Both the position numbers and the translations under genes were made by a program. Under the pieces are notes generated by a model that made no database searches, was not told the DNA's origin, and was given only the letters and a program-made list of their open reading frames with translations. A DNA stretch of 64,000 bases, from positions 17,971,785 through 18,035,784 of the forward strand of contig OY829658.1 of NCBI GenBank assembly GCA_963691815.1, in the 5' to 3' direction. The stretch comes from Echiichthys vipera. Taxonomy: Eukaryota > Chordata > Actinopteri > Perciformes > Trachinidae. Positions 54,201-64,000 of the stretch are shown here, piece by piece (position 1 is the stretch's first letter; the number at the start of each line of letters is the position of its first letter).

Positions 54201-55932
54201 AGTTTTGTTTCGAACAAAAATTGCGGAAGTGAGAAAACTTTCGCAGATCAAAAAATCATAGAGCTGTACAGGCTGCAGCATCATCTAATATGCTGCTAAA
54301 TTAAACATCTAACTGAGAGCAAAGTGAACTACGGAAGCAAAGATTATGCTTTGAGGACAATAATCTACGTAGTGAATTTGGAGGTTTGTTTTCTCTTGTA
54401 ACCTGTCACACTGCTGCATGATTGAAATCTCCTTGATGATCTCCTGCAGATCAGACTCCACAGGAACCTGCTTGATGGCCACCACCTGGCCGGACTCCTT
54501 ATGGATGGCTTTGAACACGCTGCCATAGGAACTGAAAACACAAAAGTTAAGTCACAACATGTCCACAGGGAACTTTACAACTGACATTATTAACAGATTA
54601 TTGTAATAAAGGAGGTGCAACTTAAAAGTACAGACGCTCTGATGGACTTAAAATAGTTTCAATCAATGGCACACTAAGGGAAACAGAGGTTAGTCATGAC
54701 TAAAATATCTTACCCTTCACCGAGTTTCTCTAAAACGTCAAACACTTCCTCTGGTTGTTTGGTCAAACTGTCTTCACTCAGCTTTTTCAGCTTACTGGAA
54801 AATAATAGAAAAAAACAATTAACTTAGTATAAAGGTCTACGTAGAAACAAGTTATGAACCCAAACTAAAACACTGTACTGTAGGAGCATCTGAAATAACT
54901 GTGTTTTTTCATCATTAAAGTTATAGACATACATTTATGAAAAGTTGGGTGTATTCCTAGAAAAAAGGGTGTAAAAATATATAAATAACCCTAACGTCTG
55001 TACATCTATTTAGTTAAAATAAACGCTTCAGCAAGGGATTTTATAAAATAGTCTATGCATTATTTATTATTTTATTAAGTAAAGATTTTGGGGTAATTTA
55101 GGGGGAGTTATGGTGTCTAAAAAAAGCTCGAGTAAACTGTATAAATGGAAAGCAGATAGAGACTTTAATTACACTCAGCTCAGTAGATAAGACTATTATG
55201 TGATAGGTTTTTTTAAAACTTATTTTTTTAACCATCTGTTGACTAAGCAATCTATAATGGGAAAGATAATTGACTGTGAATAATTAACAGATGATTAACT
55301 GTGAAGCATCACAGTAAGGTCATCTTACACCTGACTGTACAGTAGGGGGGTAATATGACAAATCAGGAAAATGACTATTAAGATATATAATGATATTGAT
55401 ACCAGCTCTCTCTGCCCCTCAGGTTGAATACTGTCTTCACAGAACCTAGCTCCTGTTGGCACGGCAACCACATTAATCACCATGGCACCGATTAATTAAT
55501 TAATAGGTTGCTAATGATGATGCTCATATGTTTTACATGTATGTGTGAGATTGTTTCAACTCTTAAACAATTCATTTATTTGTTTTTAGTACTTTATGTT
55601 CAAAAAACAACGTAGATTAAAATCCCTAATGCCTCAAATAAGGACATTGTCGAAGTTAACATTAACGTTACCCAGCAACGAAACAGGCTGGAACTAAGCA
55701 ATTACAAGCTTTAACAATGGGTTGGTTATTTTGTCAAGAGTGGCAGCTAAACTGGTCTTAACCGAGCTGAAAGTGTGAAGGAAAACTGACAGACCTCACT
55801 ACGGTAGCATCAGCTAGCTGAGCCCCAGCTACCGCCTACATTAGCCTTTTAGCTGTTAGCTAGTTAATAGCTTACAAGCACGTCTTAAACCAGTCAGAAA
55901 TACACAAACCTTTTGGGCGCGGACGGCTCCAT
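51243..55932 (-). CDS. stk3: STK3 (MST2), Hippo pathway kinase, 11 exons, 500 aa
   Basis: Exons in transcript order: 55932-55910, 54794-54714, 54531-54403, 54157-54043, 53464-53300, 53130-52963, 52738-52601, 52382-52257, 52185-51981, 51763-51570 and 51401-51243. MST2 phosphorylates LATS and MOB1 with SAV1 to restrain YAP. Seen: the Gly-rich loop GEGSYGSVF, VAIK Lys55, HRDIKAGN with Asp145, DFG at 163-165, and the activation-loop Thr179 in KRNTVIGTPFW. An acidic linker follows with repeated TM motifs (SHTMVK, GTMRATSTM, AQTMIEH, GTMVINS) for MOB1/SLMAP docking. The C-terminal SARAH helix runs from FEELQLRL to AKKRRQQNF. FMDYFDKQD identifies STK3 rather than STK4. The mammalian caspase site DELD is TEVD here. 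Human is 491 aa; the extra residues are a Gln/Asn-rich insert after the linker. Confidence 0.97.
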
Positions 55933-56099
55933 GGTTTATAACTTCAAAGAATAAAAAGGCAGCAAACTATTACTAAGTTGTGGGAGTTTTGGGGTCAAGA
56001 TGTGAACATTGTCGACAGAATCGTTGTTGTCAAAAACTAGTGAAGGGCCAGCTGAGTGTCCGTCAGATGATGGACAGTTTGGGGGCACACGTGTTCCAC

Positions 56100-56114
56100 A
56101 GCGCCCCCTGCTGG
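56100..56114 (-). promoter_or_regulatory. CTCF-like motif upstream of stk3
   Basis: AGCGCCCCCTGCTGG is the reverse complement of CCAGCAGGGGGCGCT, a full match to the CTCF core. It lies about 170 bp upstream of the stk3 start codon, between divergent stk3 and polr2k. Occupancy is not known. Confidence 0.5.
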
Positions 56115-56124
56115 ACCGGAGGGC

Positions 56125-56640
56125 AAAACACATTCAACAACAAGATAATTCAAAGTGCTTTACATAACACATTAAAAGCATTATAAACACATATGAAAGG
56201 ACATTTAGATATAAAATAACATCCAGATAAAATAATCACAAAATAAAAACACTTTTAAAGACAGGTAATACAAGATTCAGTACAGCAAATCAGAAAAATC
56301 AGAACCAGAATAAACTTTATTGCCTAGTATGTAATAAGGTTATACATACCAGGAATTTGACCTGTTGATTTTGTACTCAGCGGATACAAAAATACACATA
56401 AAACACAGAAAGAAGACATATAATTTAGCAAGAACAACTAAATAGAAAGAAGACATTAAAATATTACAGATGTAGAATATAAAATATAAAGAAAAATGTG
56501 CATAGGTGCAGCAGACCTGCAGCAATTATTGCCTCTTTGCCTGCAATTTTCTGAAAGTTTTTCCCAGATTTGTGGTGCATAAAAACATAGGAACTTAACT
56601 TTAGAAGCCTAGAAACAACCTTGCAATAAATAAACCACAA
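56125..56640 (+). repeat. Dispersed repeats between stk3 and polr2k
   Basis: ACATTCAACAACAAGATAAT and TCAAAGTGCTTTACATAACA repeat the module seen at 2360-2430. A second element follows, starting AATAAACTTTATTGCCTAGT with CAGGAATTTGACC, the form of a common fish LINE tail. From 56640 to about 57150 the DNA is AT-rich with nothing recognised. Confidence 0.5.
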
Positions 56641-57157
56641 ACACGATTGCATACGATGGTATATGTCATGTATTCATAATAATTGCGTCAAGTTTTTTAT
56701 ATTTTTATTTAAGAAAATAATAGTTACAGTACTTTTCTTATACACAATGCAAAAAAAACGTATTTCTAAATGTAGAAACTATAACAACATAAATTAAAAT
56801 GTACAAAAGACAGTAAAACATGGAAAAAGGTAATGAAAAATAACAAAAACAAAAAACCCAGTGAGTCTGTTGCCAAACTAAGGGAGTGTATTAGAAATGC
56901 CAAAATAATCTAATAGTTTTTGTATTATTTTGAGTTTTACACACAGTGGTCGAATATGATTTAAAAACTGAATCTTTAAAACGATAAAAGGAGGGTAGTT
57001 TGTTAAGCCAACTCATTTCATGGATATAGTATTTTACTTAGACAATGATCAAATTTATTATATAAGTTTCATCTGACGAATAGTTGGGATTGTTAAGCAT
57101 TAGTAATAAATTCATCTTTGTCCGTATTATGTAAAAATGCATTCGATGGAATCTGTC

Positions 57158-57186
57158 ATGTATTATTATTATTATTGTTTTTATTA

Positions 57187-57245
<59 letters not shown>

Positions 57246-57246
57246 T
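57158..57246. repeat. (ATT)n / (TCATTA)n microsatellite
   Basis: Trinucleotide run with an inner ATCATT hexamer segment, about 100 bp upstream of the polr2k promoter. Confidence 0.95.
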
Positions 57247-57299
57247 GCGGTAAGTGACAAAGAGGAAAAATATGTCAAATATGACGGAGTATCTTCTGA

Positions 57300-57384
57300 C
57301 CAATCACAAACTACAATACTGTGTGGTGGACGACGGTTGTACGCATGCGCAAATGCGGCAGCAGTGTGTGATGTGAAAAGAGAG
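57300..57384 (+). promoter_or_regulatory. polr2k: Predicted polr2k promoter and noncoding first exon
   Basis: CCAATCA (57300) and the NRF1-type motif ACGCATGCGC (57341-57350) precede a short segment ending in a good donor (GAGAG|gtaaac at 57384). The coding exon begins after an acceptor at 57620. The transcription start is inferred. Confidence 0.5.
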
Positions 57385-57628
57385 GTAAACAGTTATCGTC
57401 TGTTAAACGGTTATTTATCTTATCGTTTACCTTATCCCTGTGTCTGTTTCGTATTTACTATGTTCACACTGCGCTTTGAGCTTTCTTAAAGGCATTTGTT
57501 GTTCTCTAAGTCCACCGATTGTGTCGGTTTAGACTAAATCCTGTCGTTGTCACCATGCTGTGTCTGCGTTAGCGTGCTGTAACTACATGTGTGTCAACAT
57601 TGTGTTTTCTGTCTCTGCAGAAACAAAA

Positions 57629-59761
57629 ATGGATCCACAGAAAGATGTTCAACCGCCCAAACAGCAGCCTATGATCTACATCTGTGGAGGTAACCTTATA
57701 TTTACAGCTTTTGTTTGTGTCAGCCTTCTTTTACTACTGCTAACGATGCTAACTTAACACACCTAATGACATGTTGTACAGTATTAACTTAAATATTCTT
57801 CTAACCACTTCTGTTACCGCGTATACTACTATGTAATTACACATACTGCTGCTTTTTTACAATCAAAATCTGCTTTTCAGACCTTCATGTCCACGAATGT
57901 GAACGTGCAAAATAACACATTCACTGCCAGAACTGATGCTTTTAAGGGGAGCATACCTGTGGTCCCCGGGTCCTGTGGTCCCCGGGTCCTGTGGTCCCCG
58001 TGTCCTGTGGTCCCCGTGTCCTGTGGTCCCCGTGTCCTGTGGTCCCCGTGTCCTGTGTTCCCCGGGCCCTGTGTTCCCCGGGCCCTGTGTTCCCCGGGCC
58101 CTGTGTTCCCCGGGCCCTGTGTTCCCCGGGCCCTGTGTTCCCCGGGCCCTGTGTTCCCAGTGTCCTGTGTTCCCCCGGGTCCTATGTTTCCCGGGTCCTG
58201 TGTTCCCCGGGTCCTGTGTTCCCTGGGTCCTATGTTTCCCGGGTCCTATGTTCCCCAGGTCCTATGTTCCCCCGGGTCCTATGTTCCCCCGGGTCCTATG
58301 TTTACCCGGGTCCTATGTTTACCCGGGGCCTATGTTCCCCCGGGTCCTATGTTCACCCGGGTCCTATGTTTACCCGGGTCCTATGTTTACCCGGGTCCTA
58401 TGTTTCCCGGGTCCTATGTTTACCCGGGTCCTATGTTTCCCGGGTCCTATGTTTCCCGGGTCCTATGTTTCCCTGGTCCTATGTTCCCCCGGGTCCTATG
58501 TTCCCCCGGGTCCTATGTTCCCCCGGGTTCTATGTTCCCCCTGGTCCAAATTCCCCGGCAAACAGGCTTATGTAGACCCCAACACTACCCCCTTGATGCT
58601 GACCCTAAACGTAACCCCTTACCCTGACAAAATGCTGAATTAAATCAACGGAGACATAGGCTCATGCGAGCGGGGAACATAGGATCCTTTTGGGGGGAAA
58701 AAGGGTCGGGAACAAAGGGATGACCCCCTGTAGGGATAGACAAAATATCTATATAAATATCAAACTTAGCACACGTAAGAATTGAACAAGCATTGCAAGT
58801 TTAGATTGTCTGAACACAGAATATGTCATGATTTTGTGGAGCCATTTCACGTCAAATTGACACACTGAAAACATCAGAGCAGATCACAAATCACACAGTT
58901 CACACAATCTATTTTTCCTTGACCATTTGTCAAAGATGCCAATGTAACTGCAACTAAAAGCACAGGCTTCTCGATAGGCTAAATGTAAAATATCAATCAC
59001 ACTTTTAGAAGAAAAAAAAAGTTGTATACGTTTAGTTTGAATGTGAATCTATTGGATTCTGCTGTGAGTATAACGTAACAACCAACCAATACAAACGAAG
59101 CATCAACTAAATAATATAATAATTATTTTTAACCGACTGATCAGGTATCAAGATTTGATACCTGATTGAAATCTGATAATGATATATTGCCTGTAAGTTT
59201 TTAAAACATTTATATAACACATAAAATAATGTTGTAATGCTTTTTATATTAGAATTTTGATCAAGATAAATACAGAGTGAGACATTTTACATGTTCAAAA
59301 ATCAACTTGTCCTCGCTCTCTGGGGGACTAAAGATGCAATGGTCTGGAGATACTGTTTCTATTACCTCAAGACTGAATTTGATTTTCTGTGCTGCAGTTT
59401 CTTCTTAGTTATCAGCCAACAGATATACACAGATGCCGGTACATGTGCAATAAGCTTATATCGGTCTGACAGATTTCCGTTGAGCTCTAATTGTTTTTTT
59501 GGGTTTGTAGGATTTTTTATTAAACTATTCTGTCTTTATTTTCAGAATGTCACACTGAAAATGAAATTAAGGCCCGTGATCCAATCCGATGCAGAGAGTG
59601 CGGCTACAGGATCATGTACAAGAAGAGAACAAAGAGATGTATCCTTTTACATGTAATATTTTGTGACGGCAAAAGGATTTTTCTTATAAATTATGAATAC
59701 TATTGTACCTGTACATTTCCTTGACTCCTTGATTTCAGTGGTTGTCTTTGACGCCCGATGA
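57629..59761 (+). CDS. polr2k: POLR2K (RPABC4), shared RNA polymerase subunit, 58 aa
   Basis: Coding exons: 57629-57689, 59546-59638 and 59739-59761. The 58 residues equal the human length. This zinc-ribbon subunit (Rpb12/ABC10-alpha) is shared by RNA polymerases I, II and III and bridges the two RPB3/RPB11-side assembly parts. Seen: MDPQKDVQPPKQQPMIYICG, then four zinc cysteines at 19, 22, 36 and 39 (CGEC and CREC), RIMYKKRTKR, and the terminal LVVFDAR. Against human I count a T3P change and K for R-type changes such as S30A. Intron 1 contains a 600-bp C/G-rich minisatellite. Intron 2 is only 100 nt and has U12-type splice signals. A polyadenylation AATAAA is at 59812. Confidence 0.97.
57955..58560 (+). 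repeat. GC-rich minisatellite in polr2k intron, 15-17 bp unit
   Basis: About 38 units, sorted in blocks: GTCCTGTGGTCCCCG, then GCCCTGTGTTCCCCGG, then GTCCTATGTTCCCCCGG and GTCCTATGTTTACCCGG. Blocks of variants suggest stepwise expansion. Most units carry CCCGGG. The array is open in all three forward frames, which is a by-product of its composition. Confidence 0.95.
59639..59738 (+). other. polr2k: U12-type (minor spliceosome) intron of polr2k
   Basis: The donor reads GTATCCTTTT, the U12 consensus (A/G)TATCCTT. The branch region TTTCCTTGAC (59716-59725) places the branch A 14 nt before the acceptor AG, the U12 spacing. The phase joins T with TG to restore the LVVFDAR end. Confidence 0.88.
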
Positions 59762-59819
59762 AGAAGAGGAGAGCAGACGTTTTGATTCTTTTTGTTGTGT
59801 GCGACCATGTAAATAAATA

Positions 59820-61025
59820 GTTTGACAACACCTTTAGTTCTGACATTTTCATTTTGACATAAATACTGTTCTTTTTTACTGTGGACAGGTTTTGATTGAT
59901 TAAAAAAAGATTTTCACTGACCTTGACTGTGTTGATGTTTTTCCAGATGGATACAAGAATATGTACTTCTAGTTTCATAGATTATTATTTTTTGAACTTT
60001 ATAATTAGGAAAGTAACAAAGTTATTCAGATACTTTAAGACGCTGCAACCTCTTTGTCTCGTCTACTTGTGATGAGTCAGTGTTTACCAGTTGTCACCAG
60101 TAAACCCACTGACTCATTTATATTTTAATAATAATCATTAAAAGGCAAAATTTCCGATTTCCAAGAAAATAAAAAGAAAGTTTGACAAAATTAACATTTT
60201 GTGAAGATAAATCATCATTTCTTCAAGAAAAAAGATGTAATACGGTTCAGGCTTTAGGGCAAGTAGAGACAGTGTTAAATTGCTACACTTCACAACTGTA
60301 ACCCGGCCTTTTAATCAGTGTTAATCCGTGGGGCACCTGAACATCCAACAACTGCTGGGTGAGCAGACATTACATGGATAATGTTTCTAATAGTAAATGA
60401 ATGATAATTAACTTTTTCTTGGGTTAAAATTAACTTTTCTGTCACAGAAAGTCCAATTTTCCCTTTGCATTTCTATGACATTTATGTAAAATTTAATAGG
60501 AATGTATTAGGAAATATCAAACACAAAATTAAGTGTTACTGGGTTGTTTTTGCAACCCCTGAGTTGGGAACCAATGGTTTGGTCCAGTAGTACAGCGATA
60601 TAGTTGTTTTGCATCCTGTTTGAGTTGCAGTGGAATGGTTTACAGCTGTAAGTGATTAAGAGGATGGCATTAAATGATAAGGTTCATCATTGGTTAAAAA
60701 AAACAATCTACAACATGTTAAAGAATAAATAAAGCAAAGACAGTGTCAGTATGAAAAACGCAGGTGCTACTAATAAAATTAACATGGTTTTATTCAAATG
60801 TCCCAGTAAGCCAGCATGCAGACTTATCTAAATGCCTCTCTTAAGGGAAAGGAAATTGAAACAAGGGGACTAATTCGGTCCGTTAACATTTAAAAAGTCT
60901 AGAAGAGCAGCGCAGTTGAACTCTTTTATCCCCATTCAAGGTGGAGTAGGGTTTTTCCTGAAAGTTAGCTGGCCCAGCCGGCAGAAGACTAATTCTTTGG
61001 TTTTACTGGTCGACTACAAACAAAC
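59820..61025. other. Intergenic DNA between polr2k and spag1
   Basis: No exon, RNA gene or clear element was recognised. FBXO43, which precedes POLR2K in human, was not seen on either side of polr2k. Confidence 0.4.
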
Positions 61026-61029
61026 GTTA

Positions 61030-61215
61030 AAGGTGCATGGTGGGATGGCCTTGGTTAGAGCATTTGCCCATGTAAAGAGGCTGAAGGTCCTAAAGGCAGT
61101 GGCCCTGGGTTTGACTCCGACCTGTGGCCCCTTACTGCATGTCTCCCTCCCTCTTGCTCACCCCATTTCCTGTCTGTCTGTATGAAAAGGATCGAAAACT
61201 ACCAAAAAATAATCT
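61030..61215 (+). repeat. tRNA-derived SINE copy
   Basis: The head GGTGCATGGTGGGATGGCCT then GGTTAGAGCA, box B GGGTTTGACTCCGACC, and body GCATGTCTCCCTCCCTCTTG and TTTCCTGTCTGTCTGT with an A-rich end match the copies at 8.6 and 46.4 kb. Confidence 0.85.
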
Positions 61216-61299
61216 TTAAAAACAAAAAGGTGCTTTTAGCCACTGAACCCCACATTTGCCCTGGAAACGGGGACCCAGACACCTCTGCATACACGACGA

Positions 61300-61645
61300 C
61301 CCGCAAGGAAATTTAATTTCCAGCAGCTTACAAAAACAAAAGGGAGGTAATAAAAAATAAGTATAATATAGTATAAGATAACCAATAAACTCTTAGCTAA
61401 ATACATACAGAAAGTATAAAAAAAAAACAATAACCAGTAAACAATAAACCCTTAGTTGAGGTAGATGCAAGAATACAGGTAAAATAAAATTCACGGAAAG
61501 TGAAATCAGATAAGTTAAATATAGAGAAAATGTATAAGATAAAGTATGTATGACTGTATATGACATAAATGAGCAGTAAGATTGAATAATTGCACTTAAA
61601 TGGTGGATTAAGTTATTGCACAAAAAGCTGAAGACAAGTGTCCAG
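61300..61645 (-). repeat. Possible LINE-tail repeat
   Basis: The A-rich block with GGAAATTTAATTTCC, repeated 'aataaactcttag'/'aataaacccttag' phrases and TTGCACTTAAATGG resembles the element at 56300-56640 in style. The family and ends are uncertain. Confidence 0.35.
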
Positions 61646-62064
61646 GTATGTAAGAGTAGACTATTAATTGCATTAATTATTAAAGCTGAGGCCGCTCAAT
61701 AAATTTATTATTTAACGCTTTGTTTTTCCTGCTGTAAAATGTCAAAATGGCCCCTTGGAAAAACCCTCATTTTTAAATGTATAATGAAATGAAAAGTGGA
61801 AACAAAGCAATGGTCTTTTTTTAGGTGTAAAGAGCAAATATTTCACTCGATTATTGACAATAAAAGAGCATGAGACAACATATTATCAAAAATGGTAATA
61901 GGTTTGTTTTCCTGTTATTTGTTGGTTGTTATTTGATCACTCGGGTTTTTTATATTCTCTCTGTATTCATGTATGTCACGGCCCATGACTAAAGTCTAAA
62001 GTGGGTCCCCTAGCAGAGCTGTCCTGCTGCAGCGCTGCACCGGCTGTGGCACTTCCCCCCGCCG

Positions 62065-62084
62065 TGACGTCACATCTGACGTCT
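62065..62084. promoter_or_regulatory. spag1: Paired cAMP-response elements before spag1
   Basis: TGACGTCA (62065-62072) and TGACGTCT (62077-62084), 12 bp apart, are followed by a GC box (GGGGGCGTG, 62092 on). They lie about 125-140 bp upstream of the start codon. CREB or, in testis, CREM binding is an inference. Confidence 0.55.
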
Positions 62085-62206
62085 CATCCAAGGGGGCGTG
62101 TCTAACAGAAATCCCCATCCAGGCTCAGATGTAGCCGCAGTTCTGTGAGAGGGAGACGCAGGCAACGGTGGAGGAGTTTTTAACACTGCGGAGAGGGAGT
62201 GCAGCT

Positions 62207-64000
62207 ATGGGGAACGCACAGGACAAGCCCCCGGGCAGCAGGGAAGGGGGAGGTAGACCGGATCAGGCCTCAGCGGGGAGCGGGACGAGAAGCTGGGGTG
62301 GAGGCGGCTCGCAAAAGCCCCAGACTCAGAGAGCTCCAGGGAAGGGGGTGGCCAATGGCAGTCGGAGAGAAAACAGCCCTGCTGGTGGACAAGAGAAGCA
62401 CGGCTGCCCTGCAGTGGACACAAGTTATCTGGACGCCCCTGCTGGGTCCCTTCCTCCGCACCTGGCCCGACTCAAGAACGCAGGGAACCACCTCTTCAAA
62501 CACGGGCAGTTTGGGGACGCCCTGGAGAAGTACACACAGGCAATTGATGGATGTGCTGAAGCAGGTGGGAAAGATGTGGACAGTTTGTGTATTTTCTGAG
62601 AGCATTGAGTTGCATTTCCTCGGTTGATTTGGGTTACAGAATATAATTTTGCTGTCAGACATTTCTCAGATTTTTAGAAGCCATTCCGGGTTGTTAAACT
62701 TGACATACACAATACAGAGTACATTAAAAAAAACAACCTTTAATAACCTGAATTGACATTGTCAGTGGCAAATTACAGTTGCATGCCACATGAGAGCTTA
62801 TGTCAAAGTAGATTACTGTAAGAAGTAGGGCTTATTTTCTCAATCTATTAATTGTTTGGCCTGTAAAATGTCAGAAAATGGTGAATATGTTTAATGTGAC
62901 CGACCAACAGTCCAACACCTAAATATACTCAGTTTGCAGTTGTAGAAATGGCACAATTTCCCACTTGTGAAGATGGAATCTGTGACTTTCTGATCTGTTA
63001 TTGCTTTAAAAGGATTTTCATTCAGTCTTGTTTCAACCATCCTTTCAACCTGCTTTAAAATCATCTTTAGAATAAAAGTGTATGTGCTTTTAATGAAGAA
63101 AAATATTCAAAAGCAACGTCTGATGGCCATTAAGTCGAAGACTAATGTAGAAACAACAACAAATCAGTGGCACAGAGACAGACAGAAAGCCTTTTCTAGC
63201 ATCTGTGTGAAGGGTATCACACACAAGTTGACTCCACCATGCAACCTTATAATTCTCATACAGGATGAGTACGGTCCTTTTCCTTTTTGTCCTTTTCAGA
63301 CGTGTCACCTGTGTCGATTAGTGAACTGGGCAAGTTTTTAGTCTGAATACCGTAGCTGAGACATGAGGCTTCATTGGTGATTTGTTAATGCAGTGTTGGC
63401 TCGAGGCAACACAGCTGACTGTAGATAGGTGCCTGATGCAAGGGGGCTTTTAGGTAAGATTGCATGTCATGCTGCACCTTTAAGAGCACTCAACTTTGAC
63501 TCTCGTAGCTGGCAAGAGAGATCTCTTTTTCTGCAGCACTGGAGAGACTCTCAAAGGAAAGCACTGACAACAATCTGTGATAATGTCCTTCTTTACATAT
63601 TTATTGTAAAGATAATCACTTATGGAGAGGAGTATCATCACTGTTGACATCAGGTTTTGGGGCACTGAAGCGGCACACACTGACTGATGATCCGCTTGCG
63701 GTTGTGAAACTGCAGTGAAGGGTCAGAAGAGAAAGGACAGAGTGGAAAATGAATCTATCATTTATCTCCTCGACCTTTCTTGTCCTTAATATTAAGTACT
63801 AGTCTTTCCATACACCTGTATAATAATATACTGGGATCAAAGGGGACATTCAGATTTTGGCCTTTTCAGATAAGTGTCTTTTATTTGTCCCCCTGCAGGT
63901 ATTGATAGTCCAGAAGACCTGTGTATTCTCTACTCCAACAGAGCAGCCTGTCTCCTGAAGGATGGAAACAGCTCAGACTGCATACAGGACTGTAACAAGT
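62207..64000 (+). CDS. spag1b: SPAG1-like TPR protein, first two exons (runs off the right edge)
   Basis: Exon 1 is 62207-62564 and exon 2 is 63899 to beyond 64000. After a Gly/Arg/Pro-rich, probably disordered stretch of about 85 residues comes LKNAGNHLFKHGQFGDALEK, then YTQAID. Exon 2 continues with EDLCILYSNRAACLLKDGN and CIQDCNK: two consecutive TPR helices-turn units. These match the middle TPR cluster of SPAG1, a dynein-arm preassembly factor (R2SP-type HSP90/RUVBL co-chaperone). Position after polr2k, as in human, supports spag1. The first TPR cluster and N-terminus of the long SPAG1 form are absent. This fits the shorter teleost paralogue, so the symbol spag1b is tentative. TOMM34 is a related alternative. 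The upstream frame is open but lacks an ATG. The start MGNAQD might be N-myristoylated. Confidence 0.75.

Noticed and set aside
57887..58643. Three overlapping frames of 194-246 codons with V-P-G-S repeats
   Set aside because: All three forward frames are open at once, as expected from a stop-free GC-rich minisatellite; not evidence of coding.
62207..64000. TOMM34 instead of SPAG1
   Set aside because: TOMM34 has similar TPRs but a very short leader. The long Gly/Arg-rich leader and position after polr2k favour spag1.

Overview
This window is nuclear DNA of a ray-finned (teleost, probably percomorph) fish. The genes are split by short GT-AG introns. The proteins match vertebrate families closely, often near the human length. 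The spaces between genes hold typical teleost material: tRNA-derived SINEs, hAT-like MITEs, a decayed Tc1 transposon, minisatellites and long CT, TG and AT runs. There is no bacterial or viral gene content. The gene set corresponds to human 8q22 (RRM2B, MTDH, LAPTM4B, RPL30, ERICH5, RIDA, STK3, POLR2K, SPAG1), but packed into 64 kb and partly reordered.

Layout. 0.6-2.3 kb (+): last five exons of a ribonucleotide reductase small subunit, best rrm2b. 3.9-10.2 kb (+): mtdh, 12 exons, with a 30-bp minisatellite in intron 1. 10.2-15.7 kb: mtdh 3' region and repeats. 15.7-24.3 kb (+): laptm4b, 7 exons, with a perfect CLEAR box upstream. 24.3-30.3 kb: laptm4b 3'UTR, then repeat-rich intergenic DNA. 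30.3-33.3 kb (-): rpl30 with a 5'-TOP-like first exon and a possible intronic H/ACA snoRNA. 33.4-34.3 kb: Tc1 relic. 34.8-42.2 kb (+): erich5, with an in-frame hexapeptide repeat and a large foldback element. 43.4-48.1 kb (-): rida, with two alternative first exons. 51.2-55.9 kb (-): stk3 (MST2), 11 exons. 57.3-59.8 kb (+): polr2k with a U12-type last intron. 62.2 kb to the edge (+): start of a spag1-like TPR gene.

The genes do not form a pathway. They are a conserved vertebrate synteny block of housekeeping genes (rpl30, polr2k, rrm2b), membrane and signalling genes (mtdh, laptm4b, stk3), a metabolite-repair enzyme (rida), and poorly known or axoneme-related genes (erich5, spag1).

I saw no wholly new multigene system. 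The strongest unusual signals are the paired same-length first exons of rida, the U12 intron of polr2k, a candidate frame-shifting cassette exon that would remove the PY motifs of laptm4b, the changed caspase site in stk3, and the 660-bp foldback in erich5. All exon boundaries were read by eye from splice signals, phase and protein similarity. No alignment or transcript data were available.
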